DNA from: an uncultured Lachnospiraceae bacterium
Lineage (GTDB): Bacteria > Bacillota > Clostridia > Lachnospirales > Lachnospiraceae
Direction of reading: 5' to 3'
Assembly: GCA_947631685.1 (NCBI GenBank)
Contig: CANRMI010000015.1
Coordinates: 1 to 53,547 of the forward strand
DNA: 53,547 nucleotides
Shown piece by piece: positions 29,479 to 40,020 of this stretch (position 1 is the stretch's first letter; each line of letters opens with the position of its first letter). A program made the translations under genes and the position numbers. The notes under the pieces were generated by a model. The model did not search any database. It saw only the letters and a program-made list of their open reading frames with translations, and was not told the DNA's origin.

Positions 29479-31218
29479 ATGGATAAGTACAAGGATACTT
29501 TAAAGCGGTATTTCTACTGTTTCATCCTGGGCCCCCTTTTTATGGTGCTGGAGGCCGCGGGGGAATTCATCCTGCCCTTTATCAATGCCAATATCATTGA
29601 TAAAGGGGCGGCAGTGGGAGATACCGCTTATATAGTGAAAAACGGCGTCTATATGCTGCTTATCGCGGCCGGTATGCTGGCGGCCGGCGTGCTGGGCACG
29701 CGCTTTGCCATTCAGGGCGCCGCGCATCTGGCGGCGGATGTACGCCGGAAAGCTTTTGCCAAGATCCAGGAATTTTCTTTTTCCAACATAGATGATTTTT
29801 CTACAGGTTCCCTGATCACCAGGATCACCAATGATGTGACGCAGATCCAGGTCTTTGCCCAGTCCCTGCTGCGGGGAGTGTTCAGAAGCCCCGTTATGCT
29901 GCTGGGGGCGCTTGCCATGTCCTTTATCCTAAACCGCAGGCTGACTATGGTGCTCTGCGTTGTAGTGCCTCTTTTGGCCCTTGCCATCGCGCTGATCATC
30001 AAGATTGCCTCTCCCCGTTATACCCGGATGCAGAAGAAGCTGGACAATCTGAACAATACCGTCAACGAAGCCGTTACCAACGAGTATGTGATCAAATCCT
30101 TTGTCAGGGAAGAATATGAAAAAGAAAAATTTCAGTCGGTAAATATGGAACTGCTGGAAAAAAGTGTTTCCGCGCTGAAGATGATGCTGCTCTTGCAGCC
30201 CCTGTCCACCCTGGCCATCAGCGTCACCACCCTGGCCGTGGTCTGGGTAGCGGGACGGCAGATCATGGTGGGGGATATGGAGATTGGAACGCTGACTGCC
30301 TTTATTACCTACCTTTCCCAGATCCTGATGGCTCTGGATTTTCTGGCGAACATCTTTTTGCAGGGCACCAGGGCGGCGGCTTCCGACAGGCGTATTTCGG
30401 AAGTGCTGCATGCCAAGGTGACGCTGACGGACGCCGGGGCAGCATATCCTGACCGGAAGATCACTAAGGGCGAGATCAGCTTTGAAGGGGTGAGCTTCCG
30501 CTATTTTAAGGAGAATACAGAGAACGTGCTGAAGAATATCACCTTTTCCGCGAAGGGCGGCGAGCTGGTGGGCATTGTGGGCTCCACCGGCAGTGGTAAG
30601 ACCACCCTGGTTTCCCTGATTCCCCGACTCTATGACGCGGACGAGGGGCGGGTAATGGTGGACGGTACGGATGTGCGGGACCTTTCCCTCAGACGCCTGC
30701 GGGAAAGCGTTGCCATGGTATTGCAGAAAAACACGCTGTTTTCCGGCACCATCGCGGAAAACTTGCGCTGGGGAAATGAGAACGCGGATATGGAGGAACT
30801 GAGATGGGCCTGCAGGATCGCCCAGGCGGACGATTTTATCCTCTCTTTTCCGGAGGGATATGAAACGGAGCTGGAACAGGGCGGCGCCAATCTTTCCGGG
30901 GGTCAGAGACAGCGGCTCTGTATTGCCAGGGCGTTGTTAAAACACCCGAAAATATTGATCCTGGATGACTCCACCAGCGCGGTGGATATGGCTACCGACG
31001 CCTGCATCCGCAAGGCTTTCAGGGAAGAACTTACGGGCATGACGAAGCTGATCATTGCCCAGCGCATCAACTCCGTAAAGGACGCTGACAAGATCATCGT
31101 GTTAGACGCCGGCGGAGTAGCGGGCGTGGGCACCCATGAGGAGCTGCTTGCTTCCTGTGTGCCTTACCGGGAAATTTACGATTCCCAGACGGACAGGGAA
31201 GGCGAGGACGATGAATGA
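29479..31218 (+). CDS. ABC exporter half-transporter, degenerate Walker B subunit
   Basis: A protein of 579 aa: an N-terminal six-segment exporter domain (about 1-320) then an ATPase domain (about 340-575). The Walker A is GSTGSGKTTL, the signature LSGGQRQRL, and the Walker B ILILDDS followed by TSAVD. The catalytic glutamate position of Walker B is Asp (DD instead of DE), a hallmark of the degenerate-site subunit of heterodimeric exporters such as BmrCD or TM287/288. It overlaps by 8 bp the gene for its partner, which has canonical Walker B but a noncanonical signature. Probable drug, lipid or peptide export; substrate unknown. Confidence 0.92.
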   Translation: MDKYKDTLKRYFYCFILGPLFMVLEAAGEFILPFINANIIDKGAAVGDTAYIVKNGVYMLLIAAGMLAAGVLGTRFAIQGAAHLAADVRRKAFAKIQEFSFSNIDDFSTGSLITRITNDVTQIQVFAQSLLRGVFRSPVMLLGALAMSFILNRRLTMVLCVVVPLLALAIALIIKIASPRYTRMQKKLDNLNNTVNEAVTNEYVIKSFVREEYEKEKFQSVNMELLEKSVSALKMMLLLQPLSTLAISVTTLAVVWVAGRQIMVGDMEIGTLTAFITYLSQILMALDFLANIFLQGTRAAASDRRISEVLHAKVTLTDAGAAYPDRKITKGEISFEGVSFRYFKENTENVLKNITFSAKGGELVGIVGSTGSGKTTLVSLIPRLYDADEGRVMVDGTDVRDLSLRRLRESVAMVLQKNTLFSGTIAENLRWGNENADMEELRWACRIAQADDFILSFPEGYETELEQGGANLSGGQRQRLCIARALLKHPKILILDDSTSAVDMATDACIRKAFREELTGMTKLIIAQRINSVKDADKIIVLDAGGVAGVGTHEELLASCVPYREIYDSQTDREGEDDE

Positions 31219-33100
31219 GCAGAGAGCGGAACGTCTGAGAAAAAAATATGAAAAGGCGGTGCCTTCTTCCGCCCCCGGAAAAAAGGAAATGAGCATAGGC
31301 CAAAGGGGCAGCAGGGACAGGGGAATGCAGATGAGCGGAAAGCCCAAGGCCATGAAGCAGACGGTGCTGCGGCTGATCCGCTATCTTTCCCATGAGAGGA
31401 AGCTGTTTCTTTTAGCGCTGTCCTGCTCGGTGGTCTACACGGTGGCTTCCCTGGCGGTATCCTATCTGCTCAGGCCCATTATCAACCGGTTTATCTACTA
31501 TGATCCCGGGGCAGGAGATGTGGAGCTCCGTCTTGCGGGACTGGCCGGGGCGCTGTTGTTTCTGGCGCTTCTGTACGTGGCGGAGGTAGCCTGCCAGTGG
31601 CTCCAGAGCCGCCTGATGCTGAGCGTGTCTCAGCAGTCCCTGGGAAGAATGCGCAGGGAGCTTTTCGATAAGCTCCAGACACTGCCGGTCCGCTATTTTG
31701 ACGACCATTCCACCGGGGATATTATGAGCCGTTTTACCAATGATGTGGATACCATTGGGGAGATGCTGAACACTACTTTGATCCAGATCCTCTCCGGAGC
31801 CATTACCATTGTGGGGACCATTGTGCTGATGTTATATACCAATCCCATTCTGGGCGGGATCACGCTGGTCATGACGCCGGTCCTCACCTGGGTGAGCAAG
31901 CTCATCATCAAAAAGGGACGGGGAGCTTACGCCAGGCAGCAGAAGACACTGGGAATCTTAAACGGCTTTGCCCAGGAGACCATAAGCGGGCAGAAAGTGG
32001 TGAAGGTTTTCAACCACGAGGAAATTGCCATGGACGAATTCGAGTATCTCAATGGGGAACTCTGCGAGGCCCAGATAAAGGCCCAGTTCCGGGCGGGTAT
32101 CATGGGGCCTGTCACCCATCAGCTCTGCAACATGACCTATGCGCTGACGGCCTGCGTGGGCGCCCTGCTGGTAGTCAAAAGGGGATTTGACATCGGCGGC
32201 CTGACGGTGTCCCTGAACTATACCCGACGGTTCAACCGCCCCATCAACGAGATCTCCATGCAGATGAACACCGTGTTCGCCGCCCTGGCCGGAGCGGAGC
32301 GTGTTTTTGAGGTCATGGACCAGGAGCCGGAGCAGGACGGAGAGGACTGCGTGGACATCCGGGAAATGAAAGGGCATATCGTACTGGAGCATGTGAGCTT
32401 CGGTTATACGCCGGAGGTGACTGTGCTGCATGATATTTCCCTCTATGCCAGACCGGGGCAGAAGATTGCCTTTGTGGGCTCTACGGGAGCGGGAAAGACC
32501 ACGGTTACCAATCTCCTTTCCCGGTTCTATGATATCAAAGAGGGCAGGATCACCATTGACGGGATACCCATTGAAAAGATTCCCCGCGCCGTACTCAGAA
32601 GCAATATTGCCATGGTGCTGCAGGATACCCATCTGTTTACGGGAACCGTAAGGGAAAATATCCGCTACGGCAGGCTGGACGCTACGGACGAAGAGGTGGA
32701 GGAAGCGGCGAGAGTGGCCTCTGCCCATTCCTTTATCATGCATTTAAAGAACGGGTATGATACGTTGTTAGAGCATGACGGCGCCAATCTTTCCCAGGGG
32801 CAGCGCCAGCTTTTGAACATTGCCAGAGCGGCGGTTTCCAAAGCCCCCATCCTCATTCTGGACGAAGCCACAAGCTCTGTGGATACCAGAACGGAGAGAC
32901 ATATTGAGGAGGGGATGGACGCCATTATGAAGGACCGCACCACCTTTGTGATCGCCCACAGGCTTTCCACGGTGCGCAAATCCAATGCCATTATGGTTCT
33001 GGAAAAAGGACGTATCATAGAGAGGGGAGACCATGACGAGCTGCTGGCCCAGGGAGGTCGGTACGCGGATCTGTATCATGAGATCGCGGAGCTGGCCTAG
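31211..33100 (+). CDS. ABC exporter half-transporter, catalytic subunit partner
   Basis: A protein of 629 aa. The ATG at 31211 overlaps the previous stop (8 bp) and yields MNEQRAERLRKKYEKA, a basic 60-residue extension before the first membrane segment, as in many exporter beta subunits. Six segments follow (about 85-370). The ATPase has Walker A GSTGAGKTTV, canonical Walker B ILILDEATSSVD, H-loop VIAHRLSTV, and signature LSQGQRQLL (not LSGGQ). In a heterodimer with the upstream protein, its signature would face the Asp-Walker B and form the degenerate site, while its own Walker B supports hydrolysis. Confidence 0.93.
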   Translation: MNEQRAERLRKKYEKAVPSSAPGKKEMSIGQRGSRDRGMQMSGKPKAMKQTVLRLIRYLSHERKLFLLALSCSVVYTVASLAVSYLLRPIINRFIYYDPGAGDVELRLAGLAGALLFLALLYVAEVACQWLQSRLMLSVSQQSLGRMRRELFDKLQTLPVRYFDDHSTGDIMSRFTNDVDTIGEMLNTTLIQILSGAITIVGTIVLMLYTNPILGGITLVMTPVLTWVSKLIIKKGRGAYARQQKTLGILNGFAQETISGQKVVKVFNHEEIAMDEFEYLNGELCEAQIKAQFRAGIMGPVTHQLCNMTYALTACVGALLVVKRGFDIGGLTVSLNYTRRFNRPINEISMQMNTVFAALAGAERVFEVMDQEPEQDGEDCVDIREMKGHIVLEHVSFGYTPEVTVLHDISLYARPGQKIAFVGSTGAGKTTVTNLLSRFYDIKEGRITIDGIPIEKIPRAVLRSNIAMVLQDTHLFTGTVRENIRYGRLDATDEEVEEAARVASAHSFIMHLKNGYDTLLEHDGANLSQGQRQLLNIARAAVSKAPILILDEATSSVDTRTERHIEEGMDAIMKDRTTFVIAHRLSTVRKSNAIMVLEKGRIIERGDHDELLAQGGRYADLYHEIAELA

Positions 33101-33133
33101 AGCCTGCGCCGCGGAAAAGAAAGGAGACAGGAT

Positions 33134-34012
33134 ATGCGGATAGGAGCACTGGAGGCCGGCGGCACCAAAATGGTGTGCGCGACAGGGCTGGAGTCGGGAG
33201 AGATCTTAAAAAGGGAAGTGTTTCCCACAGGGACGCCTGAGGAAACCATGCCTCAAATGCTGGCGTTTTTTGAAAGAGAAAAAGTGGAGGCTCTGGGGAT
33301 AGGGTGCTTCGGCCCCATAGATCCCGACAGGGAAAGCCCCACCTACGGCTATATTACCTCCACACCCAAGCTGGCGTGGCAGAATTACAATATTGTAGGA
33401 GCTTTTGAGGAGAGGCTGCACTGTCCCGTGGGGTTTGATACGGATGTGAACGCGGCCGCTTTGGGAGAAGCCTCGTTCGGTGCCGCCAAGGGATTAAAGA
33501 ACAGCATTTACATGACGGTGGGGACGGGCATCGGCGTGGGTGTCTACTCAGAGGGGCGGCTCCTGCACGGTATGATGCACCCGGAGGCAGGGCATATCCT
33601 GATAAAGCGTCATCCGGAGGATCCCTATGGGGGGTGCTGCCCTTTCCACAAAGACTGCCTGGAAGGGCTGGCCGCAGGCCCCTCTATAGAAAAGCGGTGG
33701 GGCAGGCCAGGTGCTTTGCTGGCCGGAGAGAAAAAAGTCTGGGAGATCGAAGCCTTTTATATTGCCCAGGCCTGCGTCAACTATGCCATGATCCTCTCTC
33801 CGGAGAGGATAGTCTTAGGCGGAGGCGTCATGAAACAGCCGGTGCTTCTGCCCCTGATCAGGGAAAAATTTACCGAGCTCATGGCCGGATATTTGAAAAC
33901 GTCCCGCCTGGCGGATATGGAGCATTATATCGTGGGCGCCGCCCTGCATGACGATCAGGCGGTTATGGGGTGCATACAGCTCGCGCTTTCCTGCGCAGCA
34001 TCCGGAAAATAA
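33134..34012 (+). CDS. ROK-family sugar kinase (fructokinase type)
   Basis: A protein of 292 aa. It begins with the phosphate loop GALEAGGTKMVCA. The ROK-type sugar site has HPEAGHILIKRH and the zinc-binding cluster CCPFHKDCLEG. The fructokinase-like segment LGIGCFGPIDPD and DTDVNAAALGEASFG are visible. It is similar in length and motifs to bacterial fructokinases such as Bacillus GmuE. It phosphorylates fructose or a related hexose in the cytoplasm. AAAGGAGACAG precedes the ATG. Its last 50 bp overlap the convergent P-type ATPase gene, an uncommon arrangement. Confidence 0.92.
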   Translation: MRIGALEAGGTKMVCATGLESGEILKREVFPTGTPEETMPQMLAFFEREKVEALGIGCFGPIDPDRESPTYGYITSTPKLAWQNYNIVGAFEERLHCPVGFDTDVNAAALGEASFGAAKGLKNSIYMTVGTGIGVGVYSEGRLLHGMMHPEAGHILIKRHPEDPYGGCCPFHKDCLEGLAAGPSIEKRWGRPGALLAGEKKVWEIEAFYIAQACVNYAMILSPERIVLGGGVMKQPVLLPLIREKFTELMAGYLKTSRLADMEHYIVGAALHDDQAVMGCIQLALSCAASGK

Positions 34013-36614
34013 GCACCAGCTCGTGCATGAGCAGGGGCAAGGCGGAAAGAGCCAGTAACAGGCGCCATTCCGCAAACGTAAGGAGGCAGGTGCCGAAAGC
34101 CTGTGTAAAGTACGGAACGGTAGTCACCAGAAGCTGCAGGCCGAGACCGACGAAGAAAGCGGCGATCATGAGCCTGTTGGCAAGATGGTTCATTTTAAAC
34201 AGGGAGCAGTCCACATCCCGCATTCCTATGGCGTGGAAAAGCTGGGACATGCCCAGCGCCGTAAAGGCGTAGGTCTGGCAGCGGGTCAGCAGCGCGGGCA
34301 CCTCCAGAAGATGTTTCAGGTTTTGGGGCGTAACGGGCAGGCTGTTTCTCATCAACAGCCTGACGGGCAGGAACAGGTACGCCCCGATACTGATGCAGGC
34401 GATCAGAACCCCGTAGAGCAGGGTGCAGGAAAGTCCGCCTTCCGCGAACAAATGCTCGTTTTTGGGGCGGGGCGGCCGCTTCATAAAGTGGGACGTGTCG
34501 CTCACGTCCACGCCCAGCGCCAGAGCGGGCAGGGAGTCCGTGATCAGGTTGATCCACAGAATATGGCTGGCCTTCAGGGGAGAGGCGAAGCCTGCCCAGA
34601 TGGTGGCCAGCATGGTGATGATCTCGCCGAAATTGGAAGAAAGCAGGAACAGAACTGCTTTTTTTATATTGGCGTAAATACTGCGTCCCTGTTCCACGGC
34701 CCTGACAATGGTGGAAAAGTTGTCGTCGGTTAAAATAATGTCGGAAGCGTTTTTGGCTACATCGGTTCCCGCCATGCCCATGGCGATTCCCACATCCGCG
34801 GATTTTAGGGAGGGCGCGTCGTTGACGCCGTCCCCCGTCATGGCAACGATGTGGCCCGAGGATTTCAGGGCGGTTACGATCCTGGTCTTGTGCTCGGGAG
34901 AAACCTGGGCAAACACCCTGACGTCTTTCAGGGCGGAGGCAAGCTCCCCATCCGACAGGGCGTTCAGAGCCATCCCGGTCATGCACTGGGACGGGCGCTC
35001 CGCAATGGACAGCTCCTTCGCGATAGCCAGAGCGGTTTCCGCCCTGTCTCCGGTGATCATGACGGTGCGGACGCCTGCTTCCCTGCAGGATTCCACCGCT
35101 TCTTTTGCTTCGGGGCGGATCGGATCCTTCATGCCTGCCAAACCTAAGAAGGTCAGATCCTTTTCCGTAGGCGTCTTGTCCCCGGTGCGCATTCCCAGTG
35201 CCAGTACCCGCAGAGCCTTGGAGGAAAGGGCATGGACGGCGCGGCTGACGGCCTGCTTGTGGGCCGGCGTCAGGGGCTTTACCCTTCCCTCCAGCCAGAT
35301 ATACCGGCAGCGGCTCAGGATCTCGTCGGGGGAGCCTTTGGTAAAGGACAGGTAAGTGCTTCCCTGTCTGTGGAGAGTGGTCATCATCTTGCGGCCGGAG
35401 TCAAAGGCGATTTCTCCGACTCTGGGAAACCGCTCCTCCAAAAGGGGGCGGTAGACATGGAAGCAGGCACTCATGCGCAGCAGCGCCAACTCCGTGGGAT
35501 CCCCGATGGGAGCGGCACCGGAGTTTGGGGAAGCGCAGAATCCGCCTGTGGCCGCCTCCGCGGCCCGCAGGGGCATGGCGGATTCCTCAGGGGGTGTAAG
35601 AACGGCATCATTGCACAGGGCAAAGCCCTCCAGGAAATAGCGGTCCCTTTCCCTGCTCAAAGCGTCCGCAGAGCGGAGAGCGCCGTCCGTATAGCATTCC
35701 GTGACGGTCATTTTGTTCTGGGTCAGGGTGCCGGTTTTGTCAGAGCAGATGACGCTGACACAGCCTAAAGTTTCCACGCTGGGCAGCTTTTTGATAATGG
35801 TGCCCACCCTGGCCATGCGGGAAACGCTTAACGCCAGTACCATGGTGACGATAGCGGGAAGCCCTTCCGGAACCGCCGCCACCGCTAAGGAGATGGCAGT
35901 GATGAGCATTTCTATGATATTGCGCTTCTGCAGCAGGGCGATGCCAAAGAGCAGGGCGCAGAGCAGGATGGAAACGATGCTCAACACCTTTCCAAGGTCC
36001 CCTAGACGCTTTTGCAGAGGCGTGCTTTCCGAGGGAGCTTCGTTGATCAGGCGGGCAATTTTTCCGATTTCCGTGTCCATGCCAATGGAAATAACGGTGC
36101 CCGTACCTCTGCCGCAGGTAACATTGGTGGACATATACGCCCGGTTGTGCTGGAAAGTATCTTTATCTACGGGCAGGGATTCTCCGGTGAGGGCGGACTC
36201 TTCGATCTTTAAGTTTACGGCCTCTGTCAGCAGCAGATCAGCGGGAACCTGACGTCCGGCGTCTAAAAGCACCGTATCCCCCGGGATCAGGTCGGCAGCG
36301 GGGATTTCCTCAGGTTGTCCCTCTCTCAGGATGAGAGCTCTGGGGCTGGACATTTCCTTTAACGCGTCCAGAGCCCGCTTGGCCTTTCCCTCCTGAATGA
36401 CACCCACGACGGCGTTGAGCAGTATGACGGCCAGGATAATGACGGCGTCGCTGTACTCCCTAAGCAGCAGGGAAATGGCGGCCGCGATGAAAAGAATGAA
36501 GATCAGCGGATCGTTTAGCTGTTCTCCAAAGCGTTCCAGGGCGGTCTTGTGGTGTCCCTCCTCTAAAATATTCCGGCCTCGTTCGGTGGGAGGCAGAGGC
36601 TGTACAGATTCCAT
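33963..36614 (-). CDS. Calcium-type P-type ATPase (PMCA/SERCA class)
   Basis: A protein of 883 aa with the full P-type order. These are actuator TGES (in ALTGESLPVDKD), M4 AVPEGLPAIVTMVLALSV, phosphorylation site CSDKTGTLTQNKMTV, nucleotide-binding FTKGSPDEILSRC, and hinge MTGDGVNDAPSLKSADVGIAMG, with about ten membrane segments. The PEGLP in M4 and the overall pattern match bacterial Ca2+-transporting ATPases. The first residues (MESVQPLPPTERGRNILEEG) match the usual N-terminal cation ATPase domain. AAGGAGGA lies before the ATG. It would export Ca2+ from the cell; Mn2+ or another cation cannot be excluded. The C-terminus reads through the 3' end of the ROK gene. Confidence 0.93.
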   Translation of the reverse strand: MESVQPLPPTERGRNILEEGHHKTALERFGEQLNDPLIFILFIAAAISLLLREYSDAVIILAVILLNAVVGVIQEGKAKRALDALKEMSSPRALILREGQPEEIPAADLIPGDTVLLDAGRQVPADLLLTEAVNLKIEESALTGESLPVDKDTFQHNRAYMSTNVTCGRGTGTVISIGMDTEIGKIARLINEAPSESTPLQKRLGDLGKVLSIVSILLCALLFGIALLQKRNIIEMLITAISLAVAAVPEGLPAIVTMVLALSVSRMARVGTIIKKLPSVETLGCVSVICSDKTGTLTQNKMTVTECYTDGALRSADALSRERDRYFLEGFALCNDAVLTPPEESAMPLRAAEAATGGFCASPNSGAAPIGDPTELALLRMSACFHVYRPLLEERFPRVGEIAFDSGRKMMTTLHRQGSTYLSFTKGSPDEILSRCRYIWLEGRVKPLTPAHKQAVSRAVHALSSKALRVLALGMRTGDKTPTEKDLTFLGLAGMKDPIRPEAKEAVESCREAGVRTVMITGDRAETALAIAKELSIAERPSQCMTGMALNALSDGELASALKDVRVFAQVSPEHKTRIVTALKSSGHIVAMTGDGVNDAPSLKSADVGIAMGMAGTDVAKNASDIILTDDNFSTIVRAVEQGRSIYANIKKAVLFLLSSNFGEIITMLATIWAGFASPLKASHILWINLITDSLPALALGVDVSDTSHFMKRPPRPKNEHLFAEGGLSCTLLYGVLIACISIGAYLFLPVRLLMRNSLPVTPQNLKHLLEVPALLTRCQTYAFTALGMSQLFHAIGMRDVDCSLFKMNHLANRLMIAAFFVGLGLQLLVTTVPYFTQAFGTCLLTFAEWRLLLALSALPLLMHELVLIFRMLRRKARAVCTP

Positions 36615-36723
36615 AAGAAATCCTCCTTAAAGGCTTTATTGGGCTGAACGGGTTTCCTTTCTCGCGCCTAATGCAAGATATGCCTGTACCAAATAAAATA
36701 TACTTGTCTCCTGTCACAATCCC

Positions 36724-36753
36724 TTGACGGTTAAGGCTCTGTAATGGTACTAT
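36724..36753 (+). promoter_or_regulatory. Promoter of the surface-glycan gene group
   Basis: TTGACG (36724-36729) and TACTAT (36748-36753), 18-bp spacer, 30 bp before the start of the FAD oxidoreductase gene and divergent from the ATPase gene. Confidence 0.55.
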
Positions 36754-36782
36754 TCTAGTATAGAGTATAAGGGGATAACCGC

Positions 36783-38336
36783 ATGAAGAGAATCGTGATC
36801 ATCGGGGCCGGACCCGCGGGATTGACGGCGGCCTATGAGCTGTTAAAGCGGGGCCGGGATATGGAGATAATCATATTGGAAGAATCCCATGCCATAGGGG
36901 GGATCTCCAGGACGATAAACTGCGGGGGGAACCGTATGGACATCGGGGGCCACAGGTTTTTCTCCAAGGATACGCGGGTGATGCGCTGGTGGGAGGAAAT
37001 GATGCCTCTCCAGGGGGCGCCCTCCTATGATGATAAGATATTGCTCAGAGAACGGAAGCTGAAGCAGGGCGGGCCGGATCCGGAGAAAGAGGATGGGGTC
37101 ATGCTGCTGCGCCACCGGGTCAGCCGCATTTATTACCGGAAAAAGTTCTTTGATTATCCGGTCAACATGAAGTGGCAGACCATTCGGAACATGGGCTTTT
37201 TATGCACTATGAAAGCCGGTTTCAGCTATCTGGCCGCCTGTGTGCACAAGCGGGAGGAAACCTCCCTGGAGAACTTTTATGTAAATCGATTCGGCAAGGT
37301 CCTCTATTCCATGTTCTTTGAGGGCTATACGGAGAAACTCTGGGGCAGGCACCCCAGCGAGATCTCGGCGGACTGGGGCGCCCAGCGGGTGAAGGGGCTT
37401 TCTATCCGGGCCGTCTTACAGGATATGCTGGGAAAGCTGCTGCCGGGGAAAAAGCGCGAAGTGGAAACTTCTCTGATAGAGGAATTCTGGTATCCCAAAT
37501 ACGGACCGGGACAGCTCTGGGAAATTACCGCGGACAAAGTAAAAGAAGCGGGGGGACAGATCTGGATGGGCGCCAAGGTGACCTCCTTCAAGCAGGAAGG
37601 CGGCCGGATCACCGCTGTGGGCTTTGAAAGGGATGGCAGAGAGGAATGGCTGGAAGCGGACGAGGTACTTTCCAGTATGCCTATAAAGGATCTGATCGAG
37701 GGCATGGGAGAAAAGGTGCCGGAGGATATGCTAAGGATCGCGGCCGGACTGCCCTACCGGGATTTTGTTACCGTGGGACTGCTGGTAAAGTCCCTGCTTT
37801 TGAAGAACGAAACACGGATCAAGACGCTGCATGACATAGTGCCGGACTGCTGGATCTATGTGCAGGATACGGGAGTGAAGCTGGGACGCATCCAGATATT
37901 TAACAACTGGTCCCCCTATATGGTAGAAAAGCCGGAAGATACGGTGTATATCGGTCTGGAATATTTCTGCCGGGAGGGCGACGACTTCTGGAATATGAGC
38001 GAGGAAGAGGCCCGCGCTTTCGCCATAAAAGAACTGGTACATATGGGCGTTTTAAAAGGGGAAGAGGAGGTTTTGGCCTGCCATAGGGAAAGGGTGAAAA
38101 AAGCGTATCCCGCTTATTTTGACACCTACCTGGAAATGGATAAGCTGATCGATTACCTGAACGGTTTTGAAAATCTTTACTGTATCGGCAGAAACGGTCA
38201 GCATCGGTACAACAACATGGATCATTCCATGGTGACGGCCTTTGAGGCGGCAGAGAATATCCTGACGGGACGCAGGGACAAAACTCCAATCTGGAAGGTG
38301 AATACGGAGAGGGAATATCATGAAGAGGGAAAATAG
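36783..38336 (+). CDS. FAD-dependent oxidoreductase, UDP-galactopyranose-mutase/amine-oxidase-like
   Basis: A protein of 517 aa. The dinucleotide-binding motif is [16 protein letters not shown] and is followed by the acidic strand end [15 protein letters not shown] and [16 protein letters not shown], characteristic of NAD(P)-binding_8/protoporphyrinogen-oxidase-like proteins of the glycan-modification type. Later blocks are [20 protein letters not shown] and [19 protein letters not shown], the FAD-closing end motif. It is the first of a run with a membrane glycosyltransferase and nucleotide-sugar enzymes and probably acts on a sugar or polyprenyl-linked substrate. The stop is 17 bp beyond the next start, so translation is coupled. 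Confidence 0.85.
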   Translation: MKRIVIIGAGPAGLTAAYELLKRGRDMEIIILEESHAIGGISRTINCGGNRMDIGGHRFFSKDTRVMRWWEEMMPLQGAPSYDDKILLRERKLKQGGPDPEKEDGVMLLRHRVSRIYYRKKFFDYPVNMKWQTIRNMGFLCTMKAGFSYLAACVHKREETSLENFYVNRFGKVLYSMFFEGYTEKLWGRHPSEISADWGAQRVKGLSIRAVLQDMLGKLLPGKKREVETSLIEEFWYPKYGPGQLWEITADKVKEAGGQIWMGAKVTSFKQEGGRITAVGFERDGREEWLEADEVLSSMPIKDLIEGMGEKVPEDMLRIAAGLPYRDFVTVGLLVKSLLLKNETRIKTLHDIVPDCWIYVQDTGVKLGRIQIFNNWSPYMVEKPEDTVYIGLEYFCREGDDFWNMSEEEARAFAIKELVHMGVLKGEEEVLACHRERVKKAYPAYFDTYLEMDKLIDYLNGFENLYCIGRNGQHRYNNMDHSMVTAFEAAENILTGRRDKTPIWKVNTEREYHEEGK

Positions 38337-39996
38337 TTTTTTGATGGCGGTACCGGCAGCGGCGCTGATAGTGAATTTCCTGTTTTTGCAGGACGCGGCG
38401 TACAGGATTCCGTTTCTGAGTCTGATACTGCTATTGGCGGGGGCTTTCGCGATCGGCGTATACGCGGAAGTGAAAAAGGCTTCCTGGGACACGAAGAAGA
38501 TGCTCATGAAGAGCGGGGGACTGGTATTAGCCACCCTGGGCCTGATACAGGTAGTGTGTGTGTTCAGGCAGAATTTCATGAACAATACCAGCGTGTTGTT
38601 TAAATGGAGCTGTATTCTGGCCATGGTGCTGGCCTACATCATCCTGCTTTTTGTCTTTACCGGCAGCGAGGTAACGGAAGATACGGTATTTTTGGTGCTG
38701 TTCGCCGGACTCTGCATCCGGGTGGTCTATGTGGTGCTGATGCAGGTCCATCTCTATCAGAACGACGCGGGAACGCTGGCGCCCAATTACGGCGGGCACC
38801 TGGGATATATTTATCATTTTTATTCCAAGGGGACGCTGCCTGTGGGAGATCCCAGATGGTTCGACCAGTTTTATCACCCGCCCCTCCACCATATGCTGGC
38901 GGGCGCGTGGCTGAAGCTGAATAAATTATTCGGAAAAAGCGGGGGCGGTATCGACGAGCTGCTCCAGAGCCTTACCCTGTTTTACAGCGGCTGCACCTTA
39001 GGATTCTTAAATAAGATCGGGATAAAATTAAAGATGTCCTGCCGGGGCAGGTGTATCGCCCTGGGCATGATAAGCTTTCTGCCCTTCAGTATCATGCTGT
39101 CCGGAGCTATCAACAACGATGGCCTGATGATACTGCTGGACGTCATGGCGATTTACTTCACCCTGAAATGGTACGAAGAGCCCACTACGAAGAATATCCT
39201 GTTCATCGCCCTGTCCATAGGCTGCGCCATGATGACGAAAATATCCGGCGTCCTGATTGCGCCGGCCATAGCCGCGGTCATGCTGCACAAGGTCTGGAAG
39301 TCCAAGGGAGAGCTGAAAAAATACATCCTGCAGTTTCTCAGTTTTGCCGCGGTCTCTTTCCCTCTGGGACTCTGGTACCCTGTAAGGAACCTGATCAAAT
39401 TTGGGGTGCCCCTTACCTATGTGCCGAAGCTGGGAACGGATGTGGCGCAGTACATAGGACGTTATGGCATATTCCAGAGACTTTTCGGTCTGGAAGGACA
39501 GTTTACGTCTTTGAATATCATACTGGACAATAAGCGTCCGGATGTTTCCTATAATATCCCCATTTCCATTGTAAAGTTTTTGACCTTTGGGGAGGGGAAC
39601 CACTATAAAGCGAACAAAATCATACAGAACCTGGGAACCTGGACTTTCTACTTTACCATGGGTTTCCTGGCGCTGGCGTTTATCGGACTGCTGATCTGGC
39701 TGTTTAAACGGGGAGTGGACTTCCATGCCAGGATTTTGCTTGGGCTCAGCGTGCTGGTGATCACCCTGTCCTATTTTAAGTTCTGTTTTGATTATCCCCA
39801 TGTCTGCACCATGCATGTTCGCTATATCATGATACCGGTGTATTTCTGTTTTCTAGGATTGGGCGGGTTTTTCTCTGAAACAGAGGAGAATGAGGTCCTG
39901 GAGAAAACCGGAAAAGGGTTTATGGGGGCAATGCTGGTTTACGCGGTATTGTCGGTGCTGTTGCTGTTTGCCATGGAAGCGGGCTTTGCCGCTTAA
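38320..39996 (+). CDS. Polytopic membrane glycosyltransferase (GT39/ArnT-like)
   Basis: A protein of 558 aa with about 12 hydrophobic segments. The first extracytoplasmic loop carries [20 protein letters not shown] and [20 protein letters not shown], the acidic and HPPLHH pattern of dolichyl-phosphate-mannose-type (GT-C) glycosyltransferases. Such enzymes use a polyprenyl-phosphate sugar as donor and act on the outer face of the membrane. It overlaps the oxidoreductase gene by 17 bp. The acceptor is unknown; cell-surface polymer or flagellin glycosylation are possible. Confidence 0.82.
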   Translation: MKRENSFLMAVPAAALIVNFLFLQDAAYRIPFLSLILLLAGAFAIGVYAEVKKASWDTKKMLMKSGGLVLATLGLIQVVCVFRQNFMNNTSVLFKWSCILAMVLAYIILLFVFTGSEVTEDTVFLVLFAGLCIRVVYVVLMQVHLYQNDAGTLAPNYGGHLGYIYHFYSKGTLPVGDPRWFDQFYHPPLHHMLAGAWLKLNKLFGKSGGGIDELLQSLTLFYSGCTLGFLNKIGIKLKMSCRGRCIALGMISFLPFSIMLSGAINNDGLMILLDVMAIYFTLKWYEEPTTKNILFIALSIGCAMMTKISGVLIAPAIAAVMLHKVWKSKGELKKYILQFLSFAAVSFPLGLWYPVRNLIKFGVPLTYVPKLGTDVAQYIGRYGIFQRLFGLEGQFTSLNIILDNKRPDVSYNIPISIVKFLTFGEGNHYKANKIIQNLGTWTFYFTMGFLALAFIGLLIWLFKRGVDFHARILLGLSVLVITLSYFKFCFDYPHVCTMHVRYIMIPVYFCFLGLGGFFSETEENEVLEKTGKGFMGAMLVYAVLSVLLLFAMEAGFAA

Positions 39997-40020
39997 AGAA
40001 ACCGGGGAAAGGAAAAGAAA

